From assembly GCA_024400395.1 (NCBI GenBank), contig JAKSMW010000002.1, positions 48,304 through 112,303 of the forward strand: a DNA stretch of 64,000 nt. The letters are read 5' to 3'. Numbering within the stretch: position 1 is the first letter of the stretch; each line of letters starts with the position of its first letter. The position numbers and the translations under genes were made by a program. Source of the DNA: Bacteroidales bacterium (GTDB taxonomy: Bacteria > Bacteroidota > Bacteroidia > Bacteroidales > F082). Under the pieces are notes generated by a model. That model did not search any database and was not told the origin of the DNA. It saw only the letters and a program-made list of their open reading frames with translations. Below, one piece after another: positions 1 to 8,719 of this stretch.

Positions 1-1293
1 CTTTGCGCCGCCAGTCGTCATCATTCTCATCATTTTTGATGTCTCGTCAAACTGTTTGATAAGACGGTTGACTTCGTTGATGTCGTTGCCCGAACCGGCA
101 GCTATTCTTCTCTTTCTGCTTCCGTTGATGATTTTCGGGTTTTCTCTCTCTTCCGGGGTCATTGAGCCGATGATGGCTTCGATGCTCTTGAAAGCGTCAT
201 CATCGATGTCTTCATCTTTGATTTTGTTCATTCCGGGAATCATCCCGGCGAGGTCTTTGAGGCTGCCCATCTTCTTGATCTGCTGGATTTGTTTCAGGAA
301 GTCGTTGAAATTGAACTCATTTTTCACGAGTTTCCTCTTGAGTTTCTCGGCTTCTTCAGCGTCAAACTGTTCCTGTGCGCGTTCGACGAGAGAAACGATG
401 TCGCCCATGCCGAGGATACGGTCGGCCATACGTTTCGGGTAGAAGATGTCGAGTGCGTCCATTTTCTCGCCGAGGCCGACGAATTTTATCGGTTTCTCGA
501 CGACGGTGCGTATTGTCAACGCCGCGCCGCCGCGTGTGTCGCCGTCGAGTTTTGTAAGCACGACGCCATCGAAATCGAGTCTGTCGTTGAAAGCCTTGGC
601 CGTGTTCACGGCATCCTGACCTGTCATCGCATCAACGACGAACAAGGTCTCCTGCGGTTTCACGGTGTTCTTGACGTTCTCAATCTCGTTCATCATTTCC
701 TCATCGACGGCCAAACGTCCGGCGGTATCGATGATGACAACGTTCTTCCCGTCTTTCTTCGCTTTCTCTATTGCGTGCTGCGCTATTTGAACCGGATTCT
801 TGTTTTCCTCCTCGGAATAAACTTCAACGCCGACTTGTTCACCCAAGACCTTCAACTGGTTTATGGCGGCGGGACGATATACGTCACCGGCGACGAGCAC
901 CACGCTCTTTCCCTTCTTGGTTTTCAAGTAGTTGGCAAGTTTAGCCGAGAACGTCGTCTTACCGGAACCCTGAAGACCGGCTATCAAAATAACCGTCGGA
1001 TTGCCTTTAAGATTCAGTTCCGAGTGTTCACCGCCCATCAATTCGGCGAGCTCATCGTGAACGATTTTCACCATCAGCTGTCCTGGAGAAACGGAGGTCA
1101 GAATCTTCTGGCCGAGAGCTTTCTCCTTGATTGTGTTTGTGACATCTTTTGCGATCTTGAAACTGACATCAGCCTCGAGCAAAGCCTTTCTAACTTCCTT
1201 AAGTGTCTCTGCCACATTGATTTCCGTAATGTAGCCATGACCTTTTAATATCTTGAACGAACGTTCTAATTTTTCACTTAATCCCTCGAACAT
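1..1293 (-). CDS. ffh: Signal recognition particle protein Ffh (3' end cut off by window)
   Basis: GTPase of the signal recognition particle. It binds 4.5S RNA and signal sequences and delivers nascent membrane proteins to FtsY at the inner membrane. Translating the minus strand from the ATG at 1293 gives an N-terminal helical bundle, the G1 loop GLQGSGKTT near residues 106-114, DTAGR, TKLDGD and GxGE motifs, and a methionine-rich C-terminal M domain ending in MMRMM at the window edge. 431 codons are present; the family is usually about 440-450, so only the tail is missing. The start follows a clear -7 box and the N-terminus MFEGLSEKLE is typical. It reads away from the sulfatase gene upstream and has its own promoter. 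Confidence 0.96.
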   Translation of the reverse strand, partial: MFEGLSEKLERSFKILKGHGYITEINVAETLKEVRKALLEADVSFKIAKDVTNTIKEKALGQKILTSVSPGQLMVKIVHDELAELMGGEHSELNLKGNPTVILIAGLQGSGKTTFSAKLANYLKTKKGKSVVLVAGDVYRPAAINQLKVLGEQVGVEVYSEEENKNPVQIAQHAIEKAKKDGKNVVIIDTAGRLAVDEEMMNEIENVKNTVKPQETLFVVDAMTGQDAVNTAKAFNDRLDFDGVVLTKLDGDTRGGAALTIRTVVEKPIKFVGLGEKMDALDIFYPKRMADRILGMGDIVSLVERAQEQFDAEEAEKLKRKLVKNEFNFNDFLKQIQQIKKMGSLKDLAGMIPGMNKIKDEDIDDDAFKSIEAIIGSMTPEERENPKIINGSRKRRIAAGSGNDINEVNRLIKQFDETSKMMRMMTTGGAK

Positions 1294-1334
1294 GTTGTAT
1301 TTCTATTTTCTATTTCTCAAAAATTTATCGCTTG

Positions 1335-1342
1335 CAAAAATA
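1335..1342 (-). promoter_or_regulatory. -7 promoter box for ffh
   Basis: TATTTTTG on the minus strand matches the Bacteroidetes -7 consensus TAnnTTTG and lies about 40 nt upstream of the ffh ATG. No convincing -33 TTTG was found. Confidence 0.6.
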
Positions 1343-1384
1343 AGATTTTTTTCGTTATTATTTTACTTAATTTGCATTTCTAAT

Positions 1385-3256
1385 TTAATAATTGCAGAAC
1401 AATTCAAAATGGCGTTGCATATACGCCTGGCCTTGTTCGACAATGCTGTCCCTGACTTCATTTGGAAGCGTAACCTTTGTCGGTCCGTACATATTTGAAT
1501 AAATGAAGCTGCCCTCGTTTGTCTTCCATCCGAAACCGCCGCCGAGTTCGAAGAACGCAAACGGGCGATAGCAGCAGTTGAACACGTCCTTGCTCCAGAT
1601 GAACTGTTCGTGTTTTATTCCGAACTGTGCGAGCATTGTCGCCGGAATATCGAGGCTGCTGCAAATCTTGTCGAAAGTGGTCCCGCGCAATGAATCCTGC
1701 AACGGCTCTCCCGTAATAAGCAACGGAATCTGATGATATTCAAACGATTCCAACGGATAGTTCTTTTCGGTTTCATGGCTGTGGTCGGCGACGAAGATGA
1801 ATATCGTGTTCTCATACCACGGTTCATTCTTGGCCGCGTCCATGAACAGTTTCAAGGCGAAATCTGCGTAATGCGCACTGTTCATGTAATCCGGTTCGAG
1901 TTTGAGCCAGTCGAGTTTCTCAAGCACCTTCGGATAATCGTAAGGCGAGTGGCTGCTCTGTGTGAAGACCGTCGTGAAAAACGGCTCAGGCTGGTCTTTC
2001 ACTTGTTTAGCCACCCACGGAAGCATGTCGGTGTCATGATAGCCCAACTTGCCGGAATGGAAACCGGCATCAACGTCTTTATGGTCAACAATCTTATCAA
2101 ACTCGTTGTATCGCAGATATGAAAGAATGTTCGCGTAATTCAGTTCGCCTCCGTAGTAATAGCTTGTGTAATAACCCATTGAGTCAATCGGGGTGAGCAG
2201 CGAAGGCACCGCGTAATACTTTTCGGGATGGTTGGTGATTGTCGTCAGCGGGATGCCTGGCAGTCCGCCGAAAATATTAGCCTGCGCCTGCTCCGAGCGG
2301 TTCGCACTCGCGTAAATATTGGTGAACAGCAGACCTTCTTTTTCCATCTCATGGAAATTCGGCGTCACACTCGGATCGCCGCCAAGCGACTCAACCAAAT
2401 CCGCCGACCAACTCTCGAGAAGAACTATCATAATGTTCGGCTTCTCAATCTTTGAGATATGGTAAACCGTTGAGTCGCAATCGACTTGATGAGTTTTATT
2501 CGTTATCTCCTCCGCTTTTTCAGACGACATGTAACTGAAATTGTTCTTCTCATTCATCTGATGCACATTGGTCATATTTTCGAGCAGGTTATACGCCGGA
2601 TTGACCGAAATGACGTTGGCCAACTTGTAATTGCTGAAATATCCCGAACTTGTAGATATCGGAATGGCGTTGAAGCCGCCTCTCATTCCAAGGAACAACA
2701 ATCCCAAAATCAGAATTATAGCAACAGGATACTGGATAAACGGCGGTTTGCGCTGGTCGTCAAGTTTGTCGGTAGGCTCCACCCATTTGTAATACCACCA
2801 GCAGAACAGGATCGTGAATGCGCCCCACGATGTAAGCAGCCTCACGGTCTGGCTTGTCGATGCCGTCCTGATTACTTCATCAGGATGTTTAAGATACAGC
2901 AAAGCCTTGTAATTCAATTTGGTACGCCATTCACCATATATTCCGACCTCACCCATCACAATCAAGACATAGACAGCGATGATGATGTAGAAATACCATC
3001 TCATCCATTTGAAATTCGTTTTGTCATTCACACAAATCCCGATGAACATTGCGATAGCAGGCAGAACCATCATGTAAGAAGCCGTCGCCACGTCAATCGG
3101 AATACATTTCACGAAGCATTTCAGCACTTCTGTCAAAGGAACCTTTTCAACGAGAATGAGATCCCAATAGTAAAATGCGAAGATCAACCTCATTGATTCA
3201 AACAGCACCAAAAAGAAAATCAACACTTTAAGCAGTGTCACAATGTATTTTTTCAT
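1385..3256 (-). CDS. LTA-synthase-like membrane sulfatase/phosphotransferase
   Basis: A 623-residue membrane enzyme of the alkaline phosphatase/sulfatase superfamily, LtaS-like group. Such enzymes transfer phosphoglycerol or phosphoethanolamine groups onto envelope glycans or lipids outside the inner membrane. The first ~220 residues hold about five hydrophobic segments. The periplasmic catalytic domain has a metal-ligand motif VLLESWS, a candidate nucleophile in ANRSEQ (Ser where the family often has Thr), SSHSPY, and the metal motif VADHSHE. I start at MKKYIV (3256) because the upstream in-frame codons run through the promoter region. It is divergent from yggS, with 67 bp between the starts, and has no leader RNA, unlike the two other family members in this window. 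The substrate is unknown. Confidence 0.85.
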   Translation of the reverse strand: MKKYIVTLLKVLIFFLVLFESMRLIFAFYYWDLILVEKVPLTEVLKCFVKCIPIDVATASYMMVLPAIAMFIGICVNDKTNFKWMRWYFYIIIAVYVLIVMGEVGIYGEWRTKLNYKALLYLKHPDEVIRTASTSQTVRLLTSWGAFTILFCWWYYKWVEPTDKLDDQRKPPFIQYPVAIILILGLLFLGMRGGFNAIPISTSSGYFSNYKLANVISVNPAYNLLENMTNVHQMNEKNNFSYMSSEKAEEITNKTHQVDCDSTVYHISKIEKPNIMIVLLESWSADLVESLGGDPSVTPNFHEMEKEGLLFTNIYASANRSEQAQANIFGGLPGIPLTTITNHPEKYYAVPSLLTPIDSMGYYTSYYYGGELNYANILSYLRYNEFDKIVDHKDVDAGFHSGKLGYHDTDMLPWVAKQVKDQPEPFFTTVFTQSSHSPYDYPKVLEKLDWLKLEPDYMNSAHYADFALKLFMDAAKNEPWYENTIFIFVADHSHETEKNYPLESFEYHQIPLLITGEPLQDSLRGTTFDKICSSLDIPATMLAQFGIKHEQFIWSKDVFNCCYRPFAFFELGGGFGWKTNEGSFIYSNMYGPTKVTLPNEVRDSIVEQGQAYMQRHFELFCNY

Positions 3257-3271
3257 CGCAGTAAATTTTCG

Positions 3272-3279
3272 CAAAATTA
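3272..3279 (-). promoter_or_regulatory. -7 promoter box for the LTA-synthase-like gene
   Basis: TAATTTTG on the minus strand (TAnnTTTG), 15 nt upstream of the ATG at 3256. It lies back to back with the yggS promoter. Confidence 0.6.
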
Positions 3280-3292
3280 ATATTTTTTTTAT

Positions 3293-3300
3293 TACTTTTG
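3293..3300 (+). promoter_or_regulatory. -7 promoter box for yggS
   Basis: TACTTTTG matches TAnnTTTG and sits 23 nt upstream of the yggS ATG. The two divergent promoters occupy a 67-bp intergenic space. Confidence 0.6.
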
Positions 3301-3323
3301 CACAAAATAAAAAAATCAAAAAA

Positions 3324-3995
3324 ATGGTCAGAGAAAATCTTGAAACAGTAAGAAAAACAATACCTTACGGGGTTTTATTGGTTGCAGTATCGAAGACAAA
3401 ACCAGTGGAGGCGTTGCAGGAGGCTTACGATGCCGGACAGCGCGTTTTCGGCGAAAACCACGCCCTCGAAATGCGCGACAAACACGAAGTTCTGCCTAAA
3501 GACATCGACTGGCATTTCATCGGGCATTTACAGACAAACAAGATAAAATATATCGTTCCTTTCGTCAAACTGATTCATTCTATCGACACCGAGAATCTTT
3601 TGCAAGCTGTTAATAAAGAAGCCGTTAAGCATGACCGTATCGTTGACTGCCTGCTTCAGTTCCACATTGCGGAGGAAGAGACGAAGTTCGGCCTGAACCT
3701 CGAAGAAGCCGAAGGAATCCTCAATTCAGACGCTTTCAAGGCGATGAAAAACGTCCGCATCTGCGGCGTGATGGGAATGGCCACCAACACCGACGATGAA
3801 ATCCAAATCCGCAAAGAGTTTCATCATCTCAAAGATATTTTCGGAACATTAAAAACAAAGTATTTCACTGATTGTGAATATTTTAAAGAGATTTCAATGG
3901 GGATGTCGGACGATTATCCGATTGCAATCGAGGAAGGTGCGACGATGGTGAGGGTCGGGAGCAGGATTTTCGGGGCGAGAAACTATAATGTTTAG
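3324..3995 (+). CDS. yggS: YggS/PROSC family PLP-binding protein
   Basis: Cytosolic pyridoxal-phosphate binding protein of the YggS/YBL036C/PROSC family, which has a role in PLP homeostasis rather than a defined reaction. The 223 residues fit the family. The PLP lysine is in AVSKTKP (K24), followed by RVFGENHALE, WHFIGHLQTNK, LIHSIDT and the C-terminal phosphate-binding motif SMGMSDDYPIAIEEG...VRVGSRIFG. The start at 3324 gives the normal N-terminus; upstream in-frame codons overlap the promoter. The gene converges on the FISUMP lipoprotein gene. Confidence 0.95.
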   Translation: MVRENLETVRKTIPYGVLLVAVSKTKPVEALQEAYDAGQRVFGENHALEMRDKHEVLPKDIDWHFIGHLQTNKIKYIVPFVKLIHSIDTENLLQAVNKEAVKHDRIVDCLLQFHIAEEETKFGLNLEEAEGILNSDAFKAMKNVRICGVMGMATNTDDEIQIRKEFHHLKDIFGTLKTKYFTDCEYFKEISMGMSDDYPIAIEEGATMVRVGSRIFGARNYNV

Positions 3996-4024
3996 GGAGA
4001 AGGAAAACGGGAAACGGGAGACGA

Positions 4025-4061
4025 AGAGAGAGAAAACGATTTCCCACCGATTTCTCTCTCT
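4025..4061. terminator. Possible bidirectional terminator between convergent genes
   Basis: An 11-bp inverted repeat (agagagagaaa at 4025-4035, complement at 4051-4061) with a 15-nt loop lies in the 71-bp gap between yggS and the convergent lipoprotein gene. The purine/pyrimidine-run stem is weak and there is no long U-tract, so the call is tentative. Confidence 0.35.
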
Positions 4062-4066
4062 TGTTG

Positions 4067-5923
4067 TTATTTAGTTGGAGTAGATACGGGGCGAACTTGA
4101 CATCCACAATATCTGGAATATTCTTCAATACTCGGCAGGCTCCATTGATGCTCAAATATGGTACATTTCGCCTGAGTCGGATAGTAATCACATATTTCAT
4201 TCACCCAGTAATAACCATAATTAGATTCTTTTTTACAGTCAGGCAAGAACATGGTTTTGCCGTTTGGTCCCGTGAATTGCACACCCTTAACACCGTTATT
4301 CGTTGCATAAGTCATATCACATTCATCTACGAGTTCACGCATTTCGTCGTAAGTCGGCATGTGCCATGAACCGCCCCATTTCACGTAAGCCACATCATCT
4401 TCAGGATCAAGTTCGGTCTTGCCATCCACAGTGCCGTAGTAATTATCGGTACAATATTTTGTCAGCGTATAGGAACTGCCCCGGCACCATTTGTATGTAT
4501 CCCAATAATAATTGCTTTTTGGTTCAGTCTCTCCCCAAGAGTAAAGATTGCCACAGTCTTCCGGAAAGACCGCCCCCACATTATATAATGCCCATAACGT
4601 CCCGCTTGGCAGTCCGAGGTCAATATAAGGATGTCCTTCAATAACGCCTGATCCAATTTCAACAATAAATTCATTGCCATATGAGATTCCATTTTGATTA
4701 GTGGCGAAAGCCTTAAGATAACACCTACCTGTGTCAAGTCCCGTTATTTCTTTGACATATCGTCCTGTACCAGTTCCACAAGAAACTTTATTGTCGTCAA
4801 TTGTTGGTTCTGACTCCGTGCTCCAGCAAAAACCGCGTTCAGTTACATCCAAACCGCCGTCATCTGTGACTGATCCAGCAACAACCACACCACCTGCTAT
4901 ATATTCCATAATCGTATCGGTTGTAACAGTTGGTGTTGTTGGAGTTTTTGTTACGAAACTCATAATTGAGCCGTAGCTTGTGCCAACATCATTTATGGCG
5001 TATGCTCTCACGAAATATTTCGTGTTTGGGGTCAATCCTGTTATTTCGCTCGTAAATGAGCCATTTCCGGTTCCGTCGGTGGTGTGAGCATCGTTAATTG
5101 TTGGGTATTGCGAAGTGCTCCAGCAAACACCTCTTGCCTTTACCGATGAACTTGCAGACGCAATATATCCTCCGCAAGTTGCTGAATAATATGACACTTC
5201 GCTCACATCAGTTGTTGAAACTGATGCTTTCCCGGAATACACAGGTCTGACGGAAAACCCTTCGCATCTATTAAAATTTCTGAATTCAATATTGCAATCG
5301 TCAAACATACAACTATTGGCGCATGACGACCCGTCTTCATAATAATACGATGAATTTTTTGCCAGAGAAGAAGTCCAATAATAACCTCTTTCACCAACAT
5401 ATACGATATTTCCATCGTATTTTCCTCCAGATGCAGGCAGAAAAATGCTATTTCCATTTGAACCTTTTACAAGCCAACCATTTATGCTGTTTTGGGTGGT
5501 CCACTGCCAGTTGCAATTACTCTGAAGTTCAGCGAGCTCATCTCGTGTTGGCATTCTCCAGCAACCTCCCCAATTTGCAGTGGCGGCATCGTCAGCTGAT
5601 TCAAGCGTAATGTCGTTATTTTCCCATGTATATTTCGTAAATGTTTCTGTTGACTGATCGAACCACAAATAATTTTCCAAACTGTAGGTTCCTTTAGTGT
5701 TTGTTTCACCCCAAGCGTAATAAAACCCACAATCTTCTGGGTTAGATGCACCGACATTGCACGTTGCCCATTTTATCCCGCTCGGCAATCCGAGGTCAAC
5801 ATAGTCATGACCGTCAACACTGCCATTGCCAGGCTTTTCAGGATCTACATTGCTTTTCTTACACGCTGTGATTGACAATATTACACATGCTGCAATTGTT
5901 AATAATCTAAAGAATTTACTCAT
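4067..5923 (-). CDS. Lipoprotein with two FISUMP domains
   Basis: A 618-residue lipoprotein; the signal peptide ends in the lipobox SITAC, so it is probably on the outer surface or in the periplasm. Residues ~40-235 and ~430-615 are two copies of the Fibrobacter succinogenes major paralogous (FISUMP) domain; each begins DLGLPSG.(K/L)WA, then NVGA..PEDCG and (Y/S)SWGE or YAWGE, and ends in (F/C)..VRPV. Between them are two fibronectin-III-like repeats with ARGVCWST/ERGFCWST and ITGLTPNTKYFVRAYA/ITGLDTGRCYLKAFA. Such proteins are common surface proteins of gut Bacteroidales with no assigned function. It is the last gene of a three-gene operon, starting 15 nt after the PHP-protein gene. Confidence 0.85.
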   Translation of the reverse strand: MSKFFRLLTIAACVILSITACKKSNVDPEKPGNGSVDGHDYVDLGLPSGIKWATCNVGASNPEDCGFYYAWGETNTKGTYSLENYLWFDQSTETFTKYTWENNDITLESADDAATANWGGCWRMPTRDELAELQSNCNWQWTTQNSINGWLVKGSNGNSIFLPASGGKYDGNIVYVGERGYYWTSSLAKNSSYYYEDGSSCANSCMFDDCNIEFRNFNRCEGFSVRPVYSGKASVSTTDVSEVSYYSATCGGYIASASSSVKARGVCWSTSQYPTINDAHTTDGTGNGSFTSEITGLTPNTKYFVRAYAINDVGTSYGSIMSFVTKTPTTPTVTTDTIMEYIAGGVVVAGSVTDDGGLDVTERGFCWSTESEPTIDDNKVSCGTGTGRYVKEITGLDTGRCYLKAFATNQNGISYGNEFIVEIGSGVIEGHPYIDLGLPSGTLWALYNVGAVFPEDCGNLYSWGETEPKSNYYWDTYKWCRGSSYTLTKYCTDNYYGTVDGKTELDPEDDVAYVKWGGSWHMPTYDEMRELVDECDMTYATNNGVKGVQFTGPNGKTMFLPDCKKESNYGYYWVNEICDYYPTQAKCTIFEHQWSLPSIEEYSRYCGCQVRPVSTPTK

Positions 5924-5938
5924 AGCATTGGTGCCAAG

Positions 5939-7159
5939 TTATTTTCCATTAGGCTCTTCGGAGTTAAGGATTTTATGGATTTTTATAATCAAGACAATTA
6001 ACAGTATGTACGCCATCCACAACGCCGCCGTCCAGAGCCACGAAACATGGTCAAGACGCTGATACACAATCGTTTCGCTTTCATGCCGCGTTATCGGATT
6101 GAGCCACAGCGAAGTGCCGTCGCCGAAATCAACCACGGTTCGCACATACGTGTCAGCAGGTTTTATATTGTACGATGTTTCAAAAACCGAGTCGCCGGGA
6201 ATGTGATTTTCTTCTTTCAGAACCATTCCGTCCTGACCGATAAACTGTGCGTTTTCTATTGGTTTTGTCACTCTTACAGAAAAACGAGTCCCATCAAGAT
6301 CCGCTTTCGTGAGATAAGGCATGTCACGTTCAAAACGGACGCGTTTCTCATCCACGTCCTCATCGTCAATCTTCTTGAAATCAACACCGTAGGCATTTCC
6401 CGAAAGGAGTGCGTCTAAAAGCTGCCCCGCCTTGTTCTCTTTTGCGTTAAGATAGGTGATTCGCAAACCAATATCATTGGATTTCAACGGATTATGAGTG
6501 TCATCATCGGCGATGAGATACACCAAATGGCCGTTGGAAAGTGCCATGTCCCAATGTTCCGGCGAATTGTCGTATCCGTTCAGAGCTTCCATAATCCGAT
6601 AGTTGCTCAGATATTTCATGTCCTTGACGCGATAGCTGTTTTTCACGAAAGCCGGATGCGCGACACAGGCCACGACATTCTGTTCACCTAATTTATTAAT
6701 GGTGTGCTGTTTCATGCTCAACGTCTGCCCGAAGAAATAGTCAACATGACGGACTTTTTCTGTTCCGAGGCAAAGCTGATGAATCTTCCAAAGGTTGTAA
6801 CCGTGTTCATAACCAGGTATATAGCCTTCGTCATCTTTTTCAAAATCATTGACGATGTTATAATCAGAAATGCCGACATGGTCGTAGCCGAAGCTGCGGT
6901 ACATGCTGTCGTAAACCTCGCTGCTGATGTCGCGGCCGTTGGTCAAGCCGCCGTAACGCTCGGTGTGCCCATGGAAAATGCAGCGTTTCCAAGCCGTTGA
7001 ATCCATGTTCTGATAGGGATTGTGAAGATATTCTCCGTGGAAAGGCTGCGGTTCGTCGAACACATAAACCGGCACGAAGACGTTCATCGCGGCAAGCACG
7101 AAGATCACCGCAAGAACTGCGAAAAGCAAAAACCTCAGGATTTTTCTCATGAAAATCAT
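5939..7159 (-). CDS. Membrane-anchored PHP-domain protein
   Basis: A 406-residue protein with one hydrophobic segment at the N-terminus (residues ~5-30) and another near the C-terminus (~375-395), so the central domain probably faces the periplasm. The centre carries PHP-phosphoesterase-like metal motifs: FHGHT (H63, H65), DHVGISDYN, a later AHPAF and IADDDTHN. PHP domains are usually metal-dependent phosphoesterases; the substrate here is unknown. The ATG overlaps the TGA of the upstream collagen-like lipoprotein gene by 4 nt (ATGA), indicating translational coupling. A second in-frame ATG at 7150 (MRKILRF) is an alternative start. Confidence 0.7.
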   Translation of the reverse strand: MIFMRKILRFLLFAVLAVIFVLAAMNVFVPVYVFDEPQPFHGEYLHNPYQNMDSTAWKRCIFHGHTERYGGLTNGRDISSEVYDSMYRSFGYDHVGISDYNIVNDFEKDDEGYIPGYEHGYNLWKIHQLCLGTEKVRHVDYFFGQTLSMKQHTINKLGEQNVVACVAHPAFVKNSYRVKDMKYLSNYRIMEALNGYDNSPEHWDMALSNGHLVYLIADDDTHNPLKSNDIGLRITYLNAKENKAGQLLDALLSGNAYGVDFKKIDDEDVDEKRVRFERDMPYLTKADLDGTRFSVRVTKPIENAQFIGQDGMVLKEENHIPGDSVFETSYNIKPADTYVRTVVDFGDGTSLWLNPITRHESETIVYQRLDHVSWLWTAALWMAYILLIVLIIKIHKILNSEEPNGK

Positions 7160-7689
7160 TCGAGGTTAAATGTTGCTTTCACCTCGTTGTAATCGCTGTA
7201 ATCGCAGTCGGGATGCGCCGCATACGACGTGGCGTCGATGAGAACCACCTTAAACATCATAGGTTCTTGGTCATAATAGCTTTGCAGAACATCCTTATGC
7301 TTCTGGAGGTCGGAGTTGGTCCAGAAAATCGAGAAGCCATAGTCATAATAGGATGTCTCCAATATTGCTGAATATGAATCAGTTATGACCATTGTGAGAG
7401 GTAATTGATGCCAGGCATAGACATCGGAACTTGGATTTTCGAGATACACGAGCAATGCGCCGTAATCGACCATGTCCATGTCAATAGCATCCCAATCGAA
7501 TGCGATGGCCCAATTCAACGCCTCGTCACTCCAATCCCAGTCGGAGAATCTCGTCTCGATTGTAGCTGATTGAACATTTGCGTTGCCGTCCTGTCCTGCC
7601 GGACCAACCGGACCCATCGGACCACGGTCGCCTTTGCACGATGTGAGCAAGACCATCGAGGTCAAAATAATCGCGATAATATTTCTCAT
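7156..7689 (-). CDS. Collagen-like repeat lipoprotein
   Basis: A 177-residue lipoprotein. A short signal peptide ends in the lipobox LLTSC, followed directly by a short collagen-like stretch of five Gly-X-Y triplets (GDRGPMGPVGPAGQDG). The rest is acidic and rich in Trp, Asp and Tyr. Bacteroidetes encode many small lipoproteins of this plan; the function is unknown. It is the first gene of the operon with the PHP protein and the FISUMP lipoprotein, with its own -7 box. Confidence 0.75.
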   Translation of the reverse strand: MRNIIAIILTSMVLLTSCKGDRGPMGPVGPAGQDGNANVQSATIETRFSDWDWSDEALNWAIAFDWDAIDMDMVDYGALLVYLENPSSDVYAWHQLPLTMVITDSYSAILETSYYDYGFSIFWTNSDLQKHKDVLQSYYDQEPMMFKVVLIDATSYAAHPDCDYSDYNEVKATFNLE

Positions 7690-7714
7690 ATTTTTAAAAT
7701 TTATTAATGACTGG

Positions 7715-7722
7715 CAAAATTA
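7715..7722 (-). promoter_or_regulatory. -7 promoter box for the surface lipoprotein operon
   Basis: TAATTTTG on the minus strand, 25 nt upstream of the ATG at 7689. Presumably drives all three genes down to 4067. Confidence 0.55.
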
Positions 7723-7768
7723 CACAAATTTTATTTCATATTGAGAAAAAATATCAACAAAAAAGAAG

Positions 7769-7776
7769 TATTTTTG
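7769..7776 (+). promoter_or_regulatory. -7 promoter box directly before EamA ATG
   Basis: TATTTTTG is followed after only 4 nt (cggc) by the EamA ATG at 7781. Since transcription normally starts about 4-7 nt after this box, the mRNA would be leaderless or nearly so. Confidence 0.6.
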
Positions 7777-7780
7777 CGGC

Positions 7781-8719
7781 ATGAAAAACAGAAATTACAT
7801 AGTTCATCTTTGCGGTGTTATCGCAATGATTGTCTGGGGGTTATCGTTCATCTGGTCAACGCAGGTCTATAAAAATCTGAATCCGACGGCGACGATATTC
7901 CTCCGTTTGGTAGTCGCCACAATCTTCTTCACGGCGATACTTTTCATTTTCCGTCTTAACGAAAAAATAGACAGGAAGCACTTGAAATTATTTGCACTTG
8001 CTGCGCTTTTCGAGCCTTTCCTGTATTTCATCTTCGAAGGTTACGGTTTGAAAAACACCTCCCCTATCATCGGATCCGCAATAGTCGCGATGATTCCGTT
8101 GGTGACACCTGTCGCCGCAAGCATTTTCCTCAAGGAGAAGATGACGCCGATGAACATCGTCGGGCTGTTCGTCTCGTTTTTCGGAGTCGTGACGATGTTG
8201 CTAAACAAGAACTTGGAGTTTACGGCATCGCCCAAAGGCGTGATTTTCCTTTGCATCACGGTGCTTGTTGCGGTCGGTTATTCCATCGCGTTGATAAAGC
8301 TGACAAAACTCTACAAGCCGTTGACAATCACGTGGGTACAGAATATCATCGGGATGATTTATTTCATACCTTTAGTGATAATAATGGAGCAGTTTGAGCC
8401 GTCGAGATTCGGCAACGTGAGTGAATACATCGTTCCATTGGTCTGCCTCGGCGTGTTTTGCAGCGCGATTGCCTACGCTTTGTGGGCGTTTGCCTACAGC
8501 AAGCTCGGCGCGTCGAAGGCGAATGTTTACACGAATCTGATACCTGTCTTCACGGCTATTTTCAGTTATTTCATTATAAACGAAGAACTTACGATGCAGA
8601 AGATTATCGGCATCGTATTGGTTGTCGGCGGACTGGTGCTTTCGCAAATGAAAGGGAGAAACGTGATTGGGAAACGGAACGAGATGGAAAAGGAAATTGA
8701 GAAACAAAAAACGACATGA
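7781..8719 (+). CDS. EamA/DMT-family transporter
   Basis: A 312-residue inner-membrane exporter of the drug/metabolite transporter superfamily. Ten hydrophobic segments are arranged as two EamA repeats; the first contains MIVWGLSFIW and LRLVVAT, the second VQNIIGMIYFIP and ALWAFAYSKLGASKANVYTN. The C-terminal ~30 residues are a charged cytosolic tail. The transported metabolite cannot be read from sequence. The stop overlaps the ATG of the downstream rRNA/tRNA methyltransferase gene by 4 nt (ATGA), so they are co-translated. Confidence 0.9.
   Translation: MKNRNYIVHLCGVIAMIVWGLSFIWSTQVYKNLNPTATIFLRLVVATIFFTAILFIFRLNEKIDRKHLKLFALAALFEPFLYFIFEGYGLKNTSPIIGSAIVAMIPLVTPVAASIFLKEKMTPMNIVGLFVSFFGVVTMLLNKNLEFTASPKGVIFLCITVLVAVGYSIALIKLTKLYKPLTITWVQNIIGMIYFIPLVIIMEQFEPSRFGNVSEYIVPLVCLGVFCSAIAYALWAFAYSKLGASKANVYTNLIPVFTAIFSYFIINEELTMQKIIGIVLVVGGLVLSQMKGRNVIGKRNEMEKEIEKQKTT

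Noticed and set aside
289-1248. Long plus-strand open frame opposite ffh
   Set aside because: It is the antisense shadow of ffh, which has complete GTPase motifs on the minus strand.
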